From Natrinema salaciae (lineage in GTDB: Archaea; Halobacteriota; Halobacteria; Halobacteriales; Natrialbaceae): a stretch of DNA of 64,000 bases. Below, in pieces: positions 50,412-59,446 of the stretch (position 1 is its first letter; the number at the start of each line of letters is the position of its first letter). The stretch covers positions 124,001 to 188,000 of the forward strand of contig NZ_FOFD01000007.1 of NCBI RefSeq assembly GCF_900110865.1. Direction: 5' to 3'. A program made the translations under genes and the position numbers. The notes beneath the pieces are model-generated. The model made no database searches. It was not told the origin of the DNA and worked only from the letters and a program-made list of their open reading frames with translations.

Positions 50412-51017
50412 TCACCGACGGTCCGACACCCGCGCGGCCAGTGCGTCCGCCACGGCCTCGAGTACCGCCTTCGGCGACGCGGTCGCGTCGACGCGGACGA
50501 ACCGGTCGGGGTCGCGCTCGATCAGCCGCTCGTAGTTCTCGCGAACCGACGAGAGGTACTCGGCCCGCTCGAACTTGTTCGTCGTTCCCGCGCGGGTCGC
50601 GGCGGTCTCGGGGTCGACGTCGAGGTAGATCGTCAGGTCCGGCTCGATCGAGAACGGACGGTGGACGTCGACGACGTACTCGAGCGGATCGTCGATGTCG
50701 TGGCCCGTGGCCGACTCGAGGGACGCACCCTGATAGGCGAAGCGGGAGTCGGAGTAGCGGTCGGAGATCACGAGGTCGCCCCGCTCGAGGGCCGGTTCGA
50801 TCAGCCGCGAGAGGTGATCGGCGTGGTCTGCGGTGTAGAGGAACAGCTCCGCCAGCGGATCGGCGTCGTCGTCCTCGATCGAGCGGTAGACGGCGTCGCC
50901 GTACCACGAATCGTTCGTGGGCTCGCGCGTGAACACGGCGTCGGGGTACCGGTCGTGTAGGGCCTCCCAGACCGTCGTCTTGCCGCTGCCGTCCAACCCC
51001 TCGAGCGTGACGAGCAT
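50412..51017 (-). CDS. tmk: Thymidylate kinase
   Basis: A 201-residue dTMP kinase. The P-loop is [16 protein letters not shown] (residues 5-20), the DR(Y/F) motif is [15 protein letters not shown] (about 84-98), a base-binding Asp is in [12 protein letters not shown] and the lid is [16 protein letters not shown]. The C-terminal helix completes the fold. It phosphorylates dTMP to dTDP. It is divergent from the NDUFA9-like gene at 51121 and lies 70 bases upstream of the RAM-domain gene. Confidence 0.93.
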   Translation of the reverse strand: MLVTLEGLDGSGKTTVWEALHDRYPDAVFTREPTNDSWYGDAVYRSIEDDDADPLAELFLYTADHADHLSRLIEPALERGDLVISDRYSDSRFAYQGASLESATGHDIDDPLEYVVDVHRPFSIEPDLTIYLDVDPETAATRAGTTNKFERAEYLSSVRENYERLIERDPDRFVRVDATASPKAVLEAVADALAARVSDRR

Positions 51018-51120
51018 GGTCGCACCTCGTCGTGACGGGTACTACAATCTGTCGAGAGCCGCGAGCGGCCCTTACAGGGTAGCCGCCCACTATTTATCGT
51101 TGCGGAGTCATGTTCCGCGT

Positions 51121-52044
51121 ATGAAGATCCTCGTCGCTGGCGGTACCGGCTTCATCGGGACGAACCTGTGTGCGGAACTGGCCGAGCGCGATCACGAGGT
51201 GACGGCGCTCTCTCGGTCGCCGACCAAAGCGGAGCTACCGGCGGGTGTCGAGTCGGCGATCGGCGACGTCAGTGCGTACGATTCGATCGTCGAGACGGTG
51301 GCCGAGCACGACGCCGTCGTCAACCTCGTCTCGCTCTCGCCGCTGTACAAACCGCCCGCGGGGACGAGTCACGAGGAAGTCCACCTCGGCGGTACCGAGA
51401 ACCTCGTCCGGGCCGCCGAGGAGGGTGACGTCGACAGATTCCTCCAGATGAGTGCGCTCGGAGCCGACCCGGACGGTGCCACTGCCTACATCCGCGCCAA
51501 GGGGGAGGCTGAAACGGTCGTCAGGGAGTCGACCCTCGAGTGGACGATCGTCCGTCCGTCCGTCGTCTTCGGCGATGGTGCGGAGTTCCTCGAGTTTACG
51601 AAAACCCTGACGACGCCCTACGTAACGGGGCTTCCGGGGGGCGGACAGACGCGGTTCCAGCCCATCTGGATCGGCGACCTCGTCCCGATGCTGACCGACG
51701 CGCTCGAAGACGCGTCCCACATCGGCGAAACGTACGAACTCGCCGGGCCCCAGGTCGCCACGCTCGCGGACGTGACGGAGCTGGTCTACGCGGCCGAGGG
51801 GAGAGACGTGACGGTCCTCTCGATCCCGATGGGACTGGCGAAACTCGGGCTCTCCGCCGCCGATTCCCTGCCGTTCGTGCCGTTTGGCCTCGATCAGGCG
51901 CGCTCGCTCGAGTTCGACAACACCGTCGCGGACAACGACGCGACCGCGTTCGGGTGCGACCCCGCAGCGTTCGTGACGCTCGGATCGTACCTCGGACTCG
52001 AGGGGACCAGTCCGCGAAAGAAACCGGCAGAAACGGCCGGATAA
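51121..52044 (+). CDS. NAD-dependent epimerase/reductase, complex I NDUFA9-like
   Basis: A 307-residue extended/atypical SDR. The NAD-binding glycines are in ILVAGGTGFIGTNLCAEL (residues 3-20). It lacks the classical YxxxK; instead SALGADPDGATAYIRAKGEAE gives Y/K at typical positions. The end IPMGLAKLGLSAADSLPFVP follows the NDUFA9-like family pattern. In other species these proteins contribute to complex I assembly or quinone/polyisoprenoid biochemistry. The start is at 51121, just downstream of a TTTATCG promoter element at about 51093. It is divergent from tmk. Confidence 0.82.
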   Translation: MKILVAGGTGFIGTNLCAELAERDHEVTALSRSPTKAELPAGVESAIGDVSAYDSIVETVAEHDAVVNLVSLSPLYKPPAGTSHEEVHLGGTENLVRAAEEGDVDRFLQMSALGADPDGATAYIRAKGEAETVVRESTLEWTIVRPSVVFGDGAEFLEFTKTLTTPYVTGLPGGGQTRFQPIWIGDLVPMLTDALEDASHIGETYELAGPQVATLADVTELVYAAEGRDVTVLSIPMGLAKLGLSAADSLPFVPFGLDQARSLEFDNTVADNDATAFGCDPAAFVTLGSYLGLEGTSPRKKPAETAG

Positions 52045-52217
52045 TCGCTGTGGAAGCGACCCACGCGTACCACCTCACTTCGTGGAAAACGTACTATGAA
52101 AATATAATCAAACGGAGTGAAAAACAGTTTCACTGGGGCAAAACGGGTCGTAGACCCCTTCAAACTCTCGATCAACGATAATACTAAATTAAGACGGAAA
52201 GTCAGTTTAGCACAAGA

Positions 52218-52225
52218 CTTATATC
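52218..52225 (+). promoter_or_regulatory. TATA box for cetZ
   Basis: CTTATATC is a strong TATA element, about 45 bases upstream of the cetZ ATG. A transcript start near 52247 leaves a leader of about 23 bases. The upstream 170 bases are distinctly AT-richer than the flanks. Confidence 0.5.
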
Positions 52226-52269
52226 CTCCATCGCACTGTTACCAATCCAACGGAGCCCCCTGACAAACA

Positions 52270-53451
52270 ATGAAGCTGGCGATGATCGGATTCGGACAGG
52301 CCGGTGGCAAAATCGTCGATCGATTCCTCGATTACGACGATCGGACGAACGGCGGAATCGTCCGGGCAGCGATCGCTGTCAACTCCGCGAAAGCGGACCT
52401 CATCGGCCTCGACAATATTCCTCAGGAGAATCGCGTACTCATCGGCCAGGCCCGAGTAAAGGGCCACGGCGTGGGTGCTGACAACGAACTCGGCGCGGAA
52501 GTCGCCGAAGAGGACATCGACGAGGTCCAGAACGCCATCGACTCGATCCCGACCCACGAGGTCGACGCCTTCCTCATCGTTTCCGGGATGGGCGGCGGCA
52601 CCGGGTCGGGCGGCGCGCCCGTCCTCGCGAAACACCTCAAGCGAATCTACACGATCCCCGTCTACGGACTCGGCGTCCTGCCGGGTACGGACGAGGGCGG
52701 GATCTACACGCTCAACGCGGCCCGCTCGTTCCAGACGTTCGTCCGCGAAGTGGACAACCTGATGGTCTTCGACAACGACTCTTGGCGACAGACCGGCGAG
52801 TCCGTCGAGGGCGGCTACGACCAGATCAACGAGGAGATCGTCCGGCGGTTCGGCATCCTCTTCGGCGCGGGCGAGGTCGGTGACGGACAGGAAGTCGCCG
52901 AAAGCGTCGTCGACTCTTCCGAGATCATCAATACGCTCTCCGGCGGTGGTGTCTCGACCGTCGGCTTCGCGAGCGAGGAGGTCGAACTGAACACCAGCGG
53001 CGGACTACTCTCCCGGTTTACCGGCGAAAGCGGCGGTTCCGACGACGACCTCGACGCCGCGAACACGACCAATCGCATCACGAGCCTCGTCCGCAAGGCC
53101 GCGCTCGGCCGACTCACGCTTCCCTGTGAGATCGAAGGCACCGAGCGCGCCCTGCTCGTGCTCTCCGGTCCCTCGGAGTATCTCAACCGGAAAGGCATCG
53201 AGCGCGGCCGCAAGTGGCTCGAGGAGGAAACGGGCAGCATGGAAGTCCGCGGTGGCGACTTCCCGCGAGAGGAGCCCGAAGTGGCCGCGGCGATCCTGCT
53301 GTCGGGCGTGACGAACGTCCCGCGGATCAAGCGCCTCCAGCAGGTCGCGATCGAGGCACAGGACAACATCGACGACATCCAGCAGGAGAGCGAAGAGAAC
53401 CTCGAGGAACTCGTCGAGGACGACGAGGACGAGCTCGAGCCGCTCTTCTAG
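52270..53451 (+). CDS. cetZ: CetZ-family tubulin-like cytoskeletal GTPase
   Basis: A 393-residue CetZ protein. The N-terminus MKLAMIGFGQAGGKIVDRFL and the tubulin signature GMGGGTGSGGAPVLA (T4 loop, about residues 103-117) are clear. VNSAKADL, a T3-like loop, and the T5-like VFDNDSW are also seen. The C-terminal part (LTLPCEIEGTERALLVLSG) and a final acidic tail (EDDEDELEPLF) match CetZ rather than FtsZ1/2. CetZ proteins control cell shape and motility in haloarchaea. It is transcribed alone, upstream of the F420 genes. Confidence 0.93.
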   Translation: MKLAMIGFGQAGGKIVDRFLDYDDRTNGGIVRAAIAVNSAKADLIGLDNIPQENRVLIGQARVKGHGVGADNELGAEVAEEDIDEVQNAIDSIPTHEVDAFLIVSGMGGGTGSGGAPVLAKHLKRIYTIPVYGLGVLPGTDEGGIYTLNAARSFQTFVREVDNLMVFDNDSWRQTGESVEGGYDQINEEIVRRFGILFGAGEVGDGQEVAESVVDSSEIINTLSGGGVSTVGFASEEVELNTSGGLLSRFTGESGGSDDDLDAANTTNRITSLVRKAALGRLTLPCEIEGTERALLVLSGPSEYLNRKGIERGRKWLEEETGSMEVRGGDFPREEPEVAAAILLSGVTNVPRIKRLQQVAIEAQDNIDDIQQESEENLEELVEDDEDELEPLF

Positions 53452-53597
53452 GCTCCCCTTCGTTCGGGATTTCACGGCGCGAGCGGCCGCACTCGTGTCG
53501 GGGGGCGCGAGACCGCCTGCGATCGCGGGACGGCGTCCGATCGCACGCGACTCCGACGTACTTTTGAACGCGCCCGGAGTACCGTAATTAGATTCAG

Positions 53598-54290
53598 ATG
53601 CGCGTCGTCGTTCCGTTCGCCGCCGAGACGCCGAAGACTCGACTCGAGTCAGTGCTCACGCCGGCCGAGCGGTCGGCGTTCGCCCGCGCCATGCTCGCGG
53701 ACGTCCTGCGTGCCGTCGTCGAAGCGGGCCACGAACCGACGGTCGTCTCGACCGCGCCGCTCGACCTCGCGGGCCTCGAGCTTCCGGGCGAGGTCGCTGC
53801 GTCGGCGTCGGTCACCGCCGACGACCGCCCGCTGACGGAGGCGGTCAACGCGCGGCTTCCGGGGGGCGACGCGGAAACGACCACGGACGAGCCCGCTCCC
53901 GTCGCCGTCGTCATGGCGGACCTTGCGCTGGCGACGCCGGATGCGCTCGAACGACTCTTGACGTCGACGGCCGACGTTGCGGTCGCGCCGGGACGGGGGA
54001 GCGGAACGAACGCCCTCGTCGTCCGCCACCCCGAGTTCCGCGTGGATTACCACGGAACCTCCTACCTGGACCACCGTGAGACCGCTCGCGAGATCGGTGC
54101 CACCCTCGAGACGGTCGACTCGTTCCGACTGGCGACCGACGTGGACGAGCCGGCGGATCTCGTCGAAGTGATCGTTCACGGGCGCGAGAGCAACCGTGCG
54201 CCGGCGTGTCTGCGAGAGTTCGGCTTCGCACTCGACGAACGGGATGGGCGGGTCGATATCGTTCGCAACGAGGACTGCGCGGCAGAGTAG
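53598..54290 (+). CDS. cofC: 2-phospho-L-lactate guanylyltransferase
   Basis: A 230-residue nucleotidyltransferase-like protein (MRVVVPFAAETPKTRLESVL at the start; GTNALVVRHPEFRVDYHGTS near residue 135-155). It activates 2-phospholactate or phosphoenolpyruvate with GTP for coenzyme F420. The neighbouring gene is cofG, the radical SAM enzyme for the F420 chromophore, 69 bases downstream. This adjacency supports the assignment. Confidence 0.9.
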   Translation: MRVVVPFAAETPKTRLESVLTPAERSAFARAMLADVLRAVVEAGHEPTVVSTAPLDLAGLELPGEVAASASVTADDRPLTEAVNARLPGGDAETTTDEPAPVAVVMADLALATPDALERLLTSTADVAVAPGRGSGTNALVVRHPEFRVDYHGTSYLDHRETAREIGATLETVDSFRLATDVDEPADLVEVIVHGRESNRAPACLREFGFALDERDGRVDIVRNEDCAAE

Positions 54291-54359
54291 TCCGACATCG
54301 GCCGGGTTGCCCGCGACGAAGTGAAGCCCTTATGTGCCGAGCGACGACATCCAGAGGTA

Positions 54360-55529
54360 ATGTTCCCCGGGGCGAGCGAGTACGGTGTCGACATCGCGGT
54401 CGACGACGAGGCCGTCGAGGAACTCCTCCAGGTCAGCCCGAACGACGTCGACGCGCCTCCGGCGCTGACGTTCTCGCGCAACGTGTTCGTGCCGCTCACC
54501 ACGGCCTGTCGCTACACCTGTACCTACTGCACCTACTTCGACCCGCCGGGGCAGGCCTCCCTGCTCTCGCTCGAGGAGGTTCGCGAGATCTGCCGGCGCG
54601 GGGCCGACGCGGGCTGTACGGAGGCGCTATTCACCTTCGGCGACGATCCGGACGACCGCTACACCGAGATTCACGACCAGCTCGCGGCGTGGGGGCACGA
54701 CTCGATCCACAGCTACCTGCGCGAGGCCTGCGAGGTGGCGCTCGAGGAGGGGTTGCTCCCCCACGCGAACCCGGGCGACCAGACCCGCGAGCAGATGGCG
54801 ACCGTCGCGGACGTCAACGCCAGCATGGGCGTGATGCTCGAGACGACCGCGGAAGTCGGGGCCCACGCCGGTCCACGACGGAAGGTGCCCGGCCAGCGGC
54901 TGCGGACCCTGCAGAACGCGGGCGAACTGGACGTCGCCTTCACGACCGGGATCCTCGTCGGCATCGGCGAGAAGTGGCGCGACCGCGCGGAGAGCCTGCT
55001 GGCGATCCGCGCGCTTCACGAGCGCTACGACCACATCCAGGAGGTGATCGTCCAGCCCGTCGTCGACAACGAGCGCTGGTCGGATGGCTCGCCCGATCTC
55101 GCGACGATGCGGCAGGTGACTGCGATGGCCCGCGTCGCCCTCCCCGAGGAGGTGTCCGTGCAGGTGCCGCCGAACCTCGCCCCCGCCGCGGATCTGATCG
55201 ACTGCGGCGTCGACGATCTGGGCGGCGTCTCGCCGGTCACCGACGACCACATCAATCCCGACTACACGTGGCCGGCGCTGCGCGAACTCGAGGAGATCGC
55301 CGCCTCGGCGGGCTTGCCGCTGGGCGAGCGGCTCCCGGTCTACGAGCGGTTCCTTCCACCCGACCTACGAACGGACGGGTTCGACGGCGCGGTGGCCGAC
55401 GGCGCGGACGGCGGCGACGGCCGAGCGTGGATCTCGTCGACGATCCGCGACGCGCTCGCAGCCGACGATTCGGCGGGCGAGCGCTATCGGGCGGTGCTCC
55501 GGGGCGAGACGGCGACTGCCCCGCGCTGA
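54360..55529 (+). CDS. cofG: FO synthase subunit CofG
   Basis: A 389-residue radical SAM enzyme. The cluster motif is CRYTCTYC near residues 50-57 (CxxxCxxC). Family features are FGDDPDDRYTEIH, LLPHANPGDQTREQMA, LETTAEVGAHAGPRRKVPGQ and VIVQPVVDNERWSDG, all typical for CofG. It makes the 7,8-didemethyl-8-hydroxy-5-deazariboflavin core with CofH. CofH is not in the window. The ATG at 54360 is used since a TATA-like CTTATGTG lies about 28 bases upstream. Confidence 0.93.
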   Translation: MFPGASEYGVDIAVDDEAVEELLQVSPNDVDAPPALTFSRNVFVPLTTACRYTCTYCTYFDPPGQASLLSLEEVREICRRGADAGCTEALFTFGDDPDDRYTEIHDQLAAWGHDSIHSYLREACEVALEEGLLPHANPGDQTREQMATVADVNASMGVMLETTAEVGAHAGPRRKVPGQRLRTLQNAGELDVAFTTGILVGIGEKWRDRAESLLAIRALHERYDHIQEVIVQPVVDNERWSDGSPDLATMRQVTAMARVALPEEVSVQVPPNLAPAADLIDCGVDDLGGVSPVTDDHINPDYTWPALRELEEIAASAGLPLGERLPVYERFLPPDLRTDGFDGAVADGADGGDGRAWISSTIRDALAADDSAGERYRAVLRGETATAPR

Positions 55530-55732
55530 GTTCGCTCGCCGACGCGGTCTTCGGTCCACTGACAACCGGCACGAGAACGTCGGTTTCAGGCTCGACCGTT
55601 CAGTTTTCGAGGGGGTGATCGTCGAGACGCGTGATCGAGCTGATCGGCTCGTCGGGACGCTATCGTCACGACGCCCTGACAGACGCTACTACGAAGAATA
55701 GTTGTAAAATTCACAATTCGGATATATTCGAA

Positions 55733-55746
55733 CGATAATATTATCG
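55733..55746. promoter_or_regulatory. 14-bp palindrome in the PQQ-propeller promoter
   Basis: CGATAATATTATCG is a perfect palindrome between a TATA-like GATATATTC (about 55721-55729) and the ATG at 55768. Its position over the expected transcript start suggests an operator. No regulator gene is adjacent. Confidence 0.5.
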
Positions 55747-55767
55747 CCGGCAGACGCTGCCACCGGT

Positions 55768-57165
55768 ATGCCAGACTGGAATCGCCGTTCGGTCCTCGCG
55801 ACTGGCGCAGCGCTTTCGACCACCGGAATACTCGCCGCCGTCGGGTCGACGGTCGCCGAGGAGGACGCGTCCACGGAAGGAGTTGCGACTGGCGATCCGC
55901 CCGGTTGGTCCTCGGTTCACGGGAACGCCGCGAACTCCCGCTATCTGCCGCTGGACGATGGGTTCCCGGAACCGAACACCATCGCATGGCGGTCCGACAC
56001 CTTATACGGCGTCAGCAACGACGGCGATATCGCCGTCGTCGACGGGCGAATCTACATCGTAGGGGAGTTCGAATCGACCGACTACGAGCAGACCGAACTC
56101 CGCGTGGCTTCCACCGACGACGGGACGCTCGAGTGGAAGACCGAAGTAACCGGGAGACAGCGGCCGACGGTCGCCGACGGAACGGTCTACGTCAGCGGCG
56201 TGGATCGCGTCACGGCGTTCGACACCGAGGACGGCTCGCTCCAGTGGGTTCGCGAGTTCGATTCCGAGCAGTGGATTTCCAACGCGACCGCTGCCGACGG
56301 GGAGATCTACGTCGTCACTGGCGGGACCCGCTTCAACGCCGACGCGACCCTGTACGCACTCGACGGCGAGGACGGGTCGATCCAGTGGAAACGCAAACAG
56401 GTCGAAGCGAGACAGGAGAACCGGGAAACGGCCGATCCCGCCCCGGTGGGGTTCAAATCGGCACCGGTCGCCGTCGCGAACGGATCGGTCTACGCGATAA
56501 CGGGCGGCGGCGAATTCAAAGGAAGCGGTTCGAAACCCGGCCTCCAGTGGAACGGTGGAGTCACCGCACTCGATGCGAAGACGGGCGAGAAGCAATGGGG
56601 TGTCGTGCTCGAGGACGGCGCTTTCATAAAGATCATCGCGACCGACGCGTTCGTCTGCGTGCAGAATATGCCGGACGGGTTAGAGGAGACCGTCCTCGAT
56701 TCCGAGACGGGTGAAACCGTCCTGACGTCGAATTCCACGAGAGCCGCAACGGCCGACGTCCGAGTGACCCACGACACGTTCCGCCCCAGTAGCGGCCCCA
56801 TCACCGTCTCCACGTACGGCACCGATGATAGCTGGACCGCCTCCGACATATATTATTTCCCGCCGCTCATCGCCGGTGATACCCTGATAGCTACCCGCAC
56901 CTCCGAGAGTTCGATCGTCGGATTCGACCTCGAGAGCGGGACGGAGAAGTGGAACTGGGAGTTCGACGGCACGCCCCACGCGCTCGCCGGTGTCGACGAG
57001 AACACGCTGTATTTCAAGTTATACAAAGCCGATAGGCCCACCGAGCTCATCGCGTTGCGTGCGTCTGACGACCGGGGCGAGGGACGAGAGGGCGACGATC
57101 GGGACGAAACGGAACCGGACGACGACACCGAGGACGGCAGCGACGAGAGCGATTCCGACTGCTGA
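55768..57165 (+). CDS. Tat-exported PQQ-like beta-propeller protein
   Basis: A 465-residue protein. A Tat-type signal is at the N-terminus (NRRSVLATGAALSTTGILAA). The rest is a WD/PQQ-type propeller with blades marked by DGxxxW repeats: DDGTLEWKTEV, EDGSLQWVREF, EDGSIQWKRKQ, KTGEKQWGVVL and ESGTEKWNWEF. The end is acidic with a final Cys. No catalytic residues of PQQ dehydrogenases are seen, so it is more probably a binding or scaffold protein. Base composition is slightly lower in GC than the neighbours. Confidence 0.85.
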   Translation: MPDWNRRSVLATGAALSTTGILAAVGSTVAEEDASTEGVATGDPPGWSSVHGNAANSRYLPLDDGFPEPNTIAWRSDTLYGVSNDGDIAVVDGRIYIVGEFESTDYEQTELRVASTDDGTLEWKTEVTGRQRPTVADGTVYVSGVDRVTAFDTEDGSLQWVREFDSEQWISNATAADGEIYVVTGGTRFNADATLYALDGEDGSIQWKRKQVEARQENRETADPAPVGFKSAPVAVANGSVYAITGGGEFKGSGSKPGLQWNGGVTALDAKTGEKQWGVVLEDGAFIKIIATDAFVCVQNMPDGLEETVLDSETGETVLTSNSTRAATADVRVTHDTFRPSSGPITVSTYGTDDSWTASDIYYFPPLIAGDTLIATRTSESSIVGFDLESGTEKWNWEFDGTPHALAGVDENTLYFKLYKADRPTELIALRASDDRGEGREGDDRDETEPDDDTEDGSDESDSDC

Positions 57166-57396
57166 ACCACGGCGGTCGTCGCCTCGGCAGACCTACCGCC
57201 GGACGAGGGGCACCCTGTCTGGGAACGGTGCTCCCCGTCGGACCTGCGAACGAACGAATTCGACGCGATCTCCGCTGCGAAGTCTCGACCGACCGCGGGA
57301 ACCAGCGGGATCAGTACCGACTGAAACGGGGTCACAGCGGAGTGCCAACGGTGCCTGACAGCGATCACATGGCGGACCGTCTCCGCACCCGCTCGG

Positions 57397-57852
57397 CTAC
57401 TGAAAGTACGCCTCGTGGACCGCGAGCCCCTCGTCCTCGAGCACCGGCCCCTCCACGGTTGTCGACCCACCGGCTCGGTCGACGACCTCCTCGCAGGGAA
57501 TTTCGATCACGCCATCGTTCCGCAGGGACGCGAGCGAGTCGACGGAGACGCTGTAGACGACCCGCCCGAGACCCGCGTAGACGATCGCGCTCGCACACAT
57601 CGGGCACGGTTCGGTGCTGGTGTACATGGTACACGATTCCCGTTCGGCCGGCTCGAGTTCGCTCGCGGTCCAGCGAGCCAGCTCGAGCTCGGGGTGGGCA
57701 GCGATGTCGTCGTCGGTGAGGGTCGTGTTCTCGGCCGTCCGGATCACCTCGTCGTCGACGACGAGCAGCGAGCCGAAGGGCGTGTTGCCGTGCTCGACCG
57801 CCGACTCCGAGAGCTCGATCGCGCGCCGCACGTAGGATTCGTCCGTCGTCAT
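57397..57852 (-). CDS. Nucleoside/guanine deaminase (CDA superfamily)
   Basis: A 151-residue deaminase. The first zinc motif is AHPELELARW (His and Glu of HxE, about residues 51-60). The second is TEPCPMCASAIVYAGLGRVV (PCxxC, two Cys ligands). This layout fits guanine deaminase or related nucleoside deaminases. The frame continues upstream to 57993, where it contains a remnant of an M48 peptidase (see 57900), so the true start is the ATG at 57852. The dimer interface residues near the C-terminus, HEAYFQ, match the guanine deaminase end. Confidence 0.85.
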   Translation of the reverse strand: MTTDESYVRRAIELSESAVEHGNTPFGSLLVVDDEVIRTAENTTLTDDDIAAHPELELARWTASELEPAERESCTMYTSTEPCPMCASAIVYAGLGRVVYSVSVDSLASLRNDGVIEIPCEEVVDRAGGSTTVEGPVLEDEGLAVHEAYFQ

Positions 57853-57899
57853 GACGGAGTCTTCCGTCGCCGAGACCGAAATACGTCCTCTCGCCACCG

Positions 57900-58030
57900 G
57901 CGTTGGCCGTCTTCGAGGTAGTATCCCGCTCGAATCTTGAAGCTCGATGACCGCCCGAACGTACCGGATCCGGTCGGGAATCGACGGGTGCATGTGGTGG
58001 AACGTCGCCTACTACGGATGGAACGGGTTC
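57900..58030 (-). pseudogene. C-terminal remnant of an M48 peptidase
   Basis: On the minus strand this reads NPFHP, two stop codons (58012-58014 and 58009-58011), then ATFHHMHPSIPDRIRYVRAV. The intact version at 60597-61883 has NPFPHPLYATFRDTHPPIP and DRIRYIREI at the same place. The frame then runs without a stop into the deaminase gene. The DNA differs from the other copy at many positions, so it is an old paralogous remnant rather than a fresh duplication. It lies directly after the stop of the HTTM gene. Confidence 0.7.
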
Positions 58031-58054
58031 GACCGATTCTCGGCGGAAAGACGG

Positions 58055-58882
58055 TTACGAGAGGACGCCAACGAATCGATTCGCATATATTATCGCCGGA
58101 TACGTCGCGACGAACGGAAGGATGAATCCGTTTAGGCCCATGAAAATCGCCGCTCCAACGTGGAACGAGAACCCGAGGAGCAGGAACGCGAATACGTATT
58201 CAGACGGTGCAAGGAGAACCGATGGAAACAGACATTCGAACGCGATCGTCGCCCAACAACCGACAGTACCGAGTTGTGGGTAGTCCTGCAACCGCTCGTA
58301 CACCCACTGGTGGCCGTAGATAGACGTTCCGAAAATGCCGGTCAGAGCGCCCCCATCTCGCCAGATATCGGAACTCGCTTTGCTCACTCCCGCGACGAGA
58401 TAGGAGAGGATGGCCTGTGCAGCGATGAACAGGATGGCGAGATCCCGTTCGATGCTTCCCTCGGGAAACAGACTCGCGATAAACAGCGCGCTGAAAACGA
58501 TGAACGACATCTGGAACCCGCCTTCGAGTCCGTACGGATGCCGAAACGAAATGGCGAACGTCGTGGCGACGATGCCAGCCAACAAAATGGGCGACTGCGT
58601 GCCAGAGAGTGCGAGGATCCCTGCGAACGCGCCCAGGAGTAATCTGCTGGCTAGCAGGCCCAGAAACCGAGGGTACGGAAATATCGCGTCCGATACGTGC
58701 GAAACGAACGGGTACGAAAATACCGGTCGCTGTTTCGAGACCTTCCAACTCAGAATGTCGTCGTCCTGCAGTCGGTCCCGAGCCGCGAGATACTCGGCCG
58801 ACGACAGGACGACGTACCCACTGGCGAGGACAGTGATCGCTCGCAGAACCGTTTCGCTAGTTGAGAACAGCGCCGTCGTCAT
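58055..58882 (-). CDS. SdpB-like HTTM membrane protein
   Basis: A 275-residue integral membrane protein with about eight helices (VLRAITVLASGYVVLSSAEY; LLLGAFAGILALSG; FIVFSALFIASLFPEG; FAFLLLGFSFHVGAAIFMGL). The late segment FHVGAAIFMGLNGFILPF is typical of the HTTM superfamily, related to vitamin K-dependent carboxylase and to SdpB. Bacterial SdpB works with SdpA in making the SDP toxin. The start overlaps the stop of the upstream gene (ATGA), so the three genes are coupled. GC content is visibly lower than in the flanks, suggesting transfer. Confidence 0.7.
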   Translation of the reverse strand: MTTALFSTSETVLRAITVLASGYVVLSSAEYLAARDRLQDDDILSWKVSKQRPVFSYPFVSHVSDAIFPYPRFLGLLASRLLLGAFAGILALSGTQSPILLAGIVATTFAISFRHPYGLEGGFQMSFIVFSALFIASLFPEGSIERDLAILFIAAQAILSYLVAGVSKASSDIWRDGGALTGIFGTSIYGHQWVYERLQDYPQLGTVGCWATIAFECLFPSVLLAPSEYVFAFLLLGFSFHVGAAIFMGLNGFILPFVATYPAIIYANRFVGVLS

Positions 58883-59445
58883 ACTGTATGGTAGTCGGAC
58901 GTGAATATCGGCTCTAGTGTCCCGTCGACACCGGCTTCTCGCATGATCAGAAACTGCGTCGCCACGCTCATTTCGGACCGCTGGACGGATGACACGTAGT
59001 TCAGAAGTACGATGTACGCCGTCGTGAGTTTGATCGCGTCGGATCGGACGGGCGTCAGTTCGCGTTCGTCGGATGATTCCGCGTCGTACTCGCTTTCGGT
59101 CTCGGGTTGGGACCGCAGTAGCTCCTGTGTCAAATCGAACAGCGCCTTCTTGCCGTGCTTGTCCGGGTGCCAGATGGGGGCTGTTACGTCTCGCGGCTCG
59201 TGGAATCTAGAAACCTCCTGCCACGGTCCGACTCCGCCGTCGACGAACGTATCGCGGTAGAGGAGATGATAGTCCGCTACACCCGGGTCCGGTGCGAAAA
59301 AGTTCCACCGGGGAATGAAATGGTGGACTTCACGCCCGCCGAGCTTTCGAAACCCCCACGGAGTGGAGTTGATCACCGTGGCGACGAGCCACACGCTCAA
59401 CACAGTCCCGAGAGCGATCACGGTCCAGCTACCAGTCGCGGTCAT
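58879..59445 (-). CDS. SdpA-like membrane-anchored protein
   Basis: A 188-residue protein with one N-terminal membrane helix (residues 7-24) and an exposed remainder. Its main signature is IPRWNFFAPDPGVADYHLLY (residues 44-63), which resembles the aromatic-FF-x-P-x-P motif of SdpA-type proteins and of HTTM partners. The later part is charged. The stop overlaps the HTTM start by four bases (ATGA), and the start is one base from the stop of the upstream gene. The protein would sit next to the HTTM partner in the membrane. The SdpA link is a motif-level inference. Confidence 0.6.
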   Translation of the reverse strand: MTATGSWTVIALGTVLSVWLVATVINSTPWGFRKLGGREVHHFIPRWNFFAPDPGVADYHLLYRDTFVDGGVGPWQEVSRFHEPRDVTAPIWHPDKHGKKALFDLTQELLRSQPETESEYDAESSDERELTPVRSDAIKLTTAYIVLLNYVSSVQRSEMSVATQFLIMREAGVDGTLEPIFTSDYHTV

Positions 59446-59446
59446 C

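Noticed and set aside
57853-57993. Longer deaminase start at 57993
   Set aside because: The extra 47 residues match the M48 peptidase C-terminus and not any deaminase, so the shorter start is kept.
57947-58135. Plus-strand frame with YRIRSGIDGCMWW
   Set aside because: It is the antisense of the M48 C-terminal remnant. The same antisense pattern is seen opposite the M48 gene at 60661.
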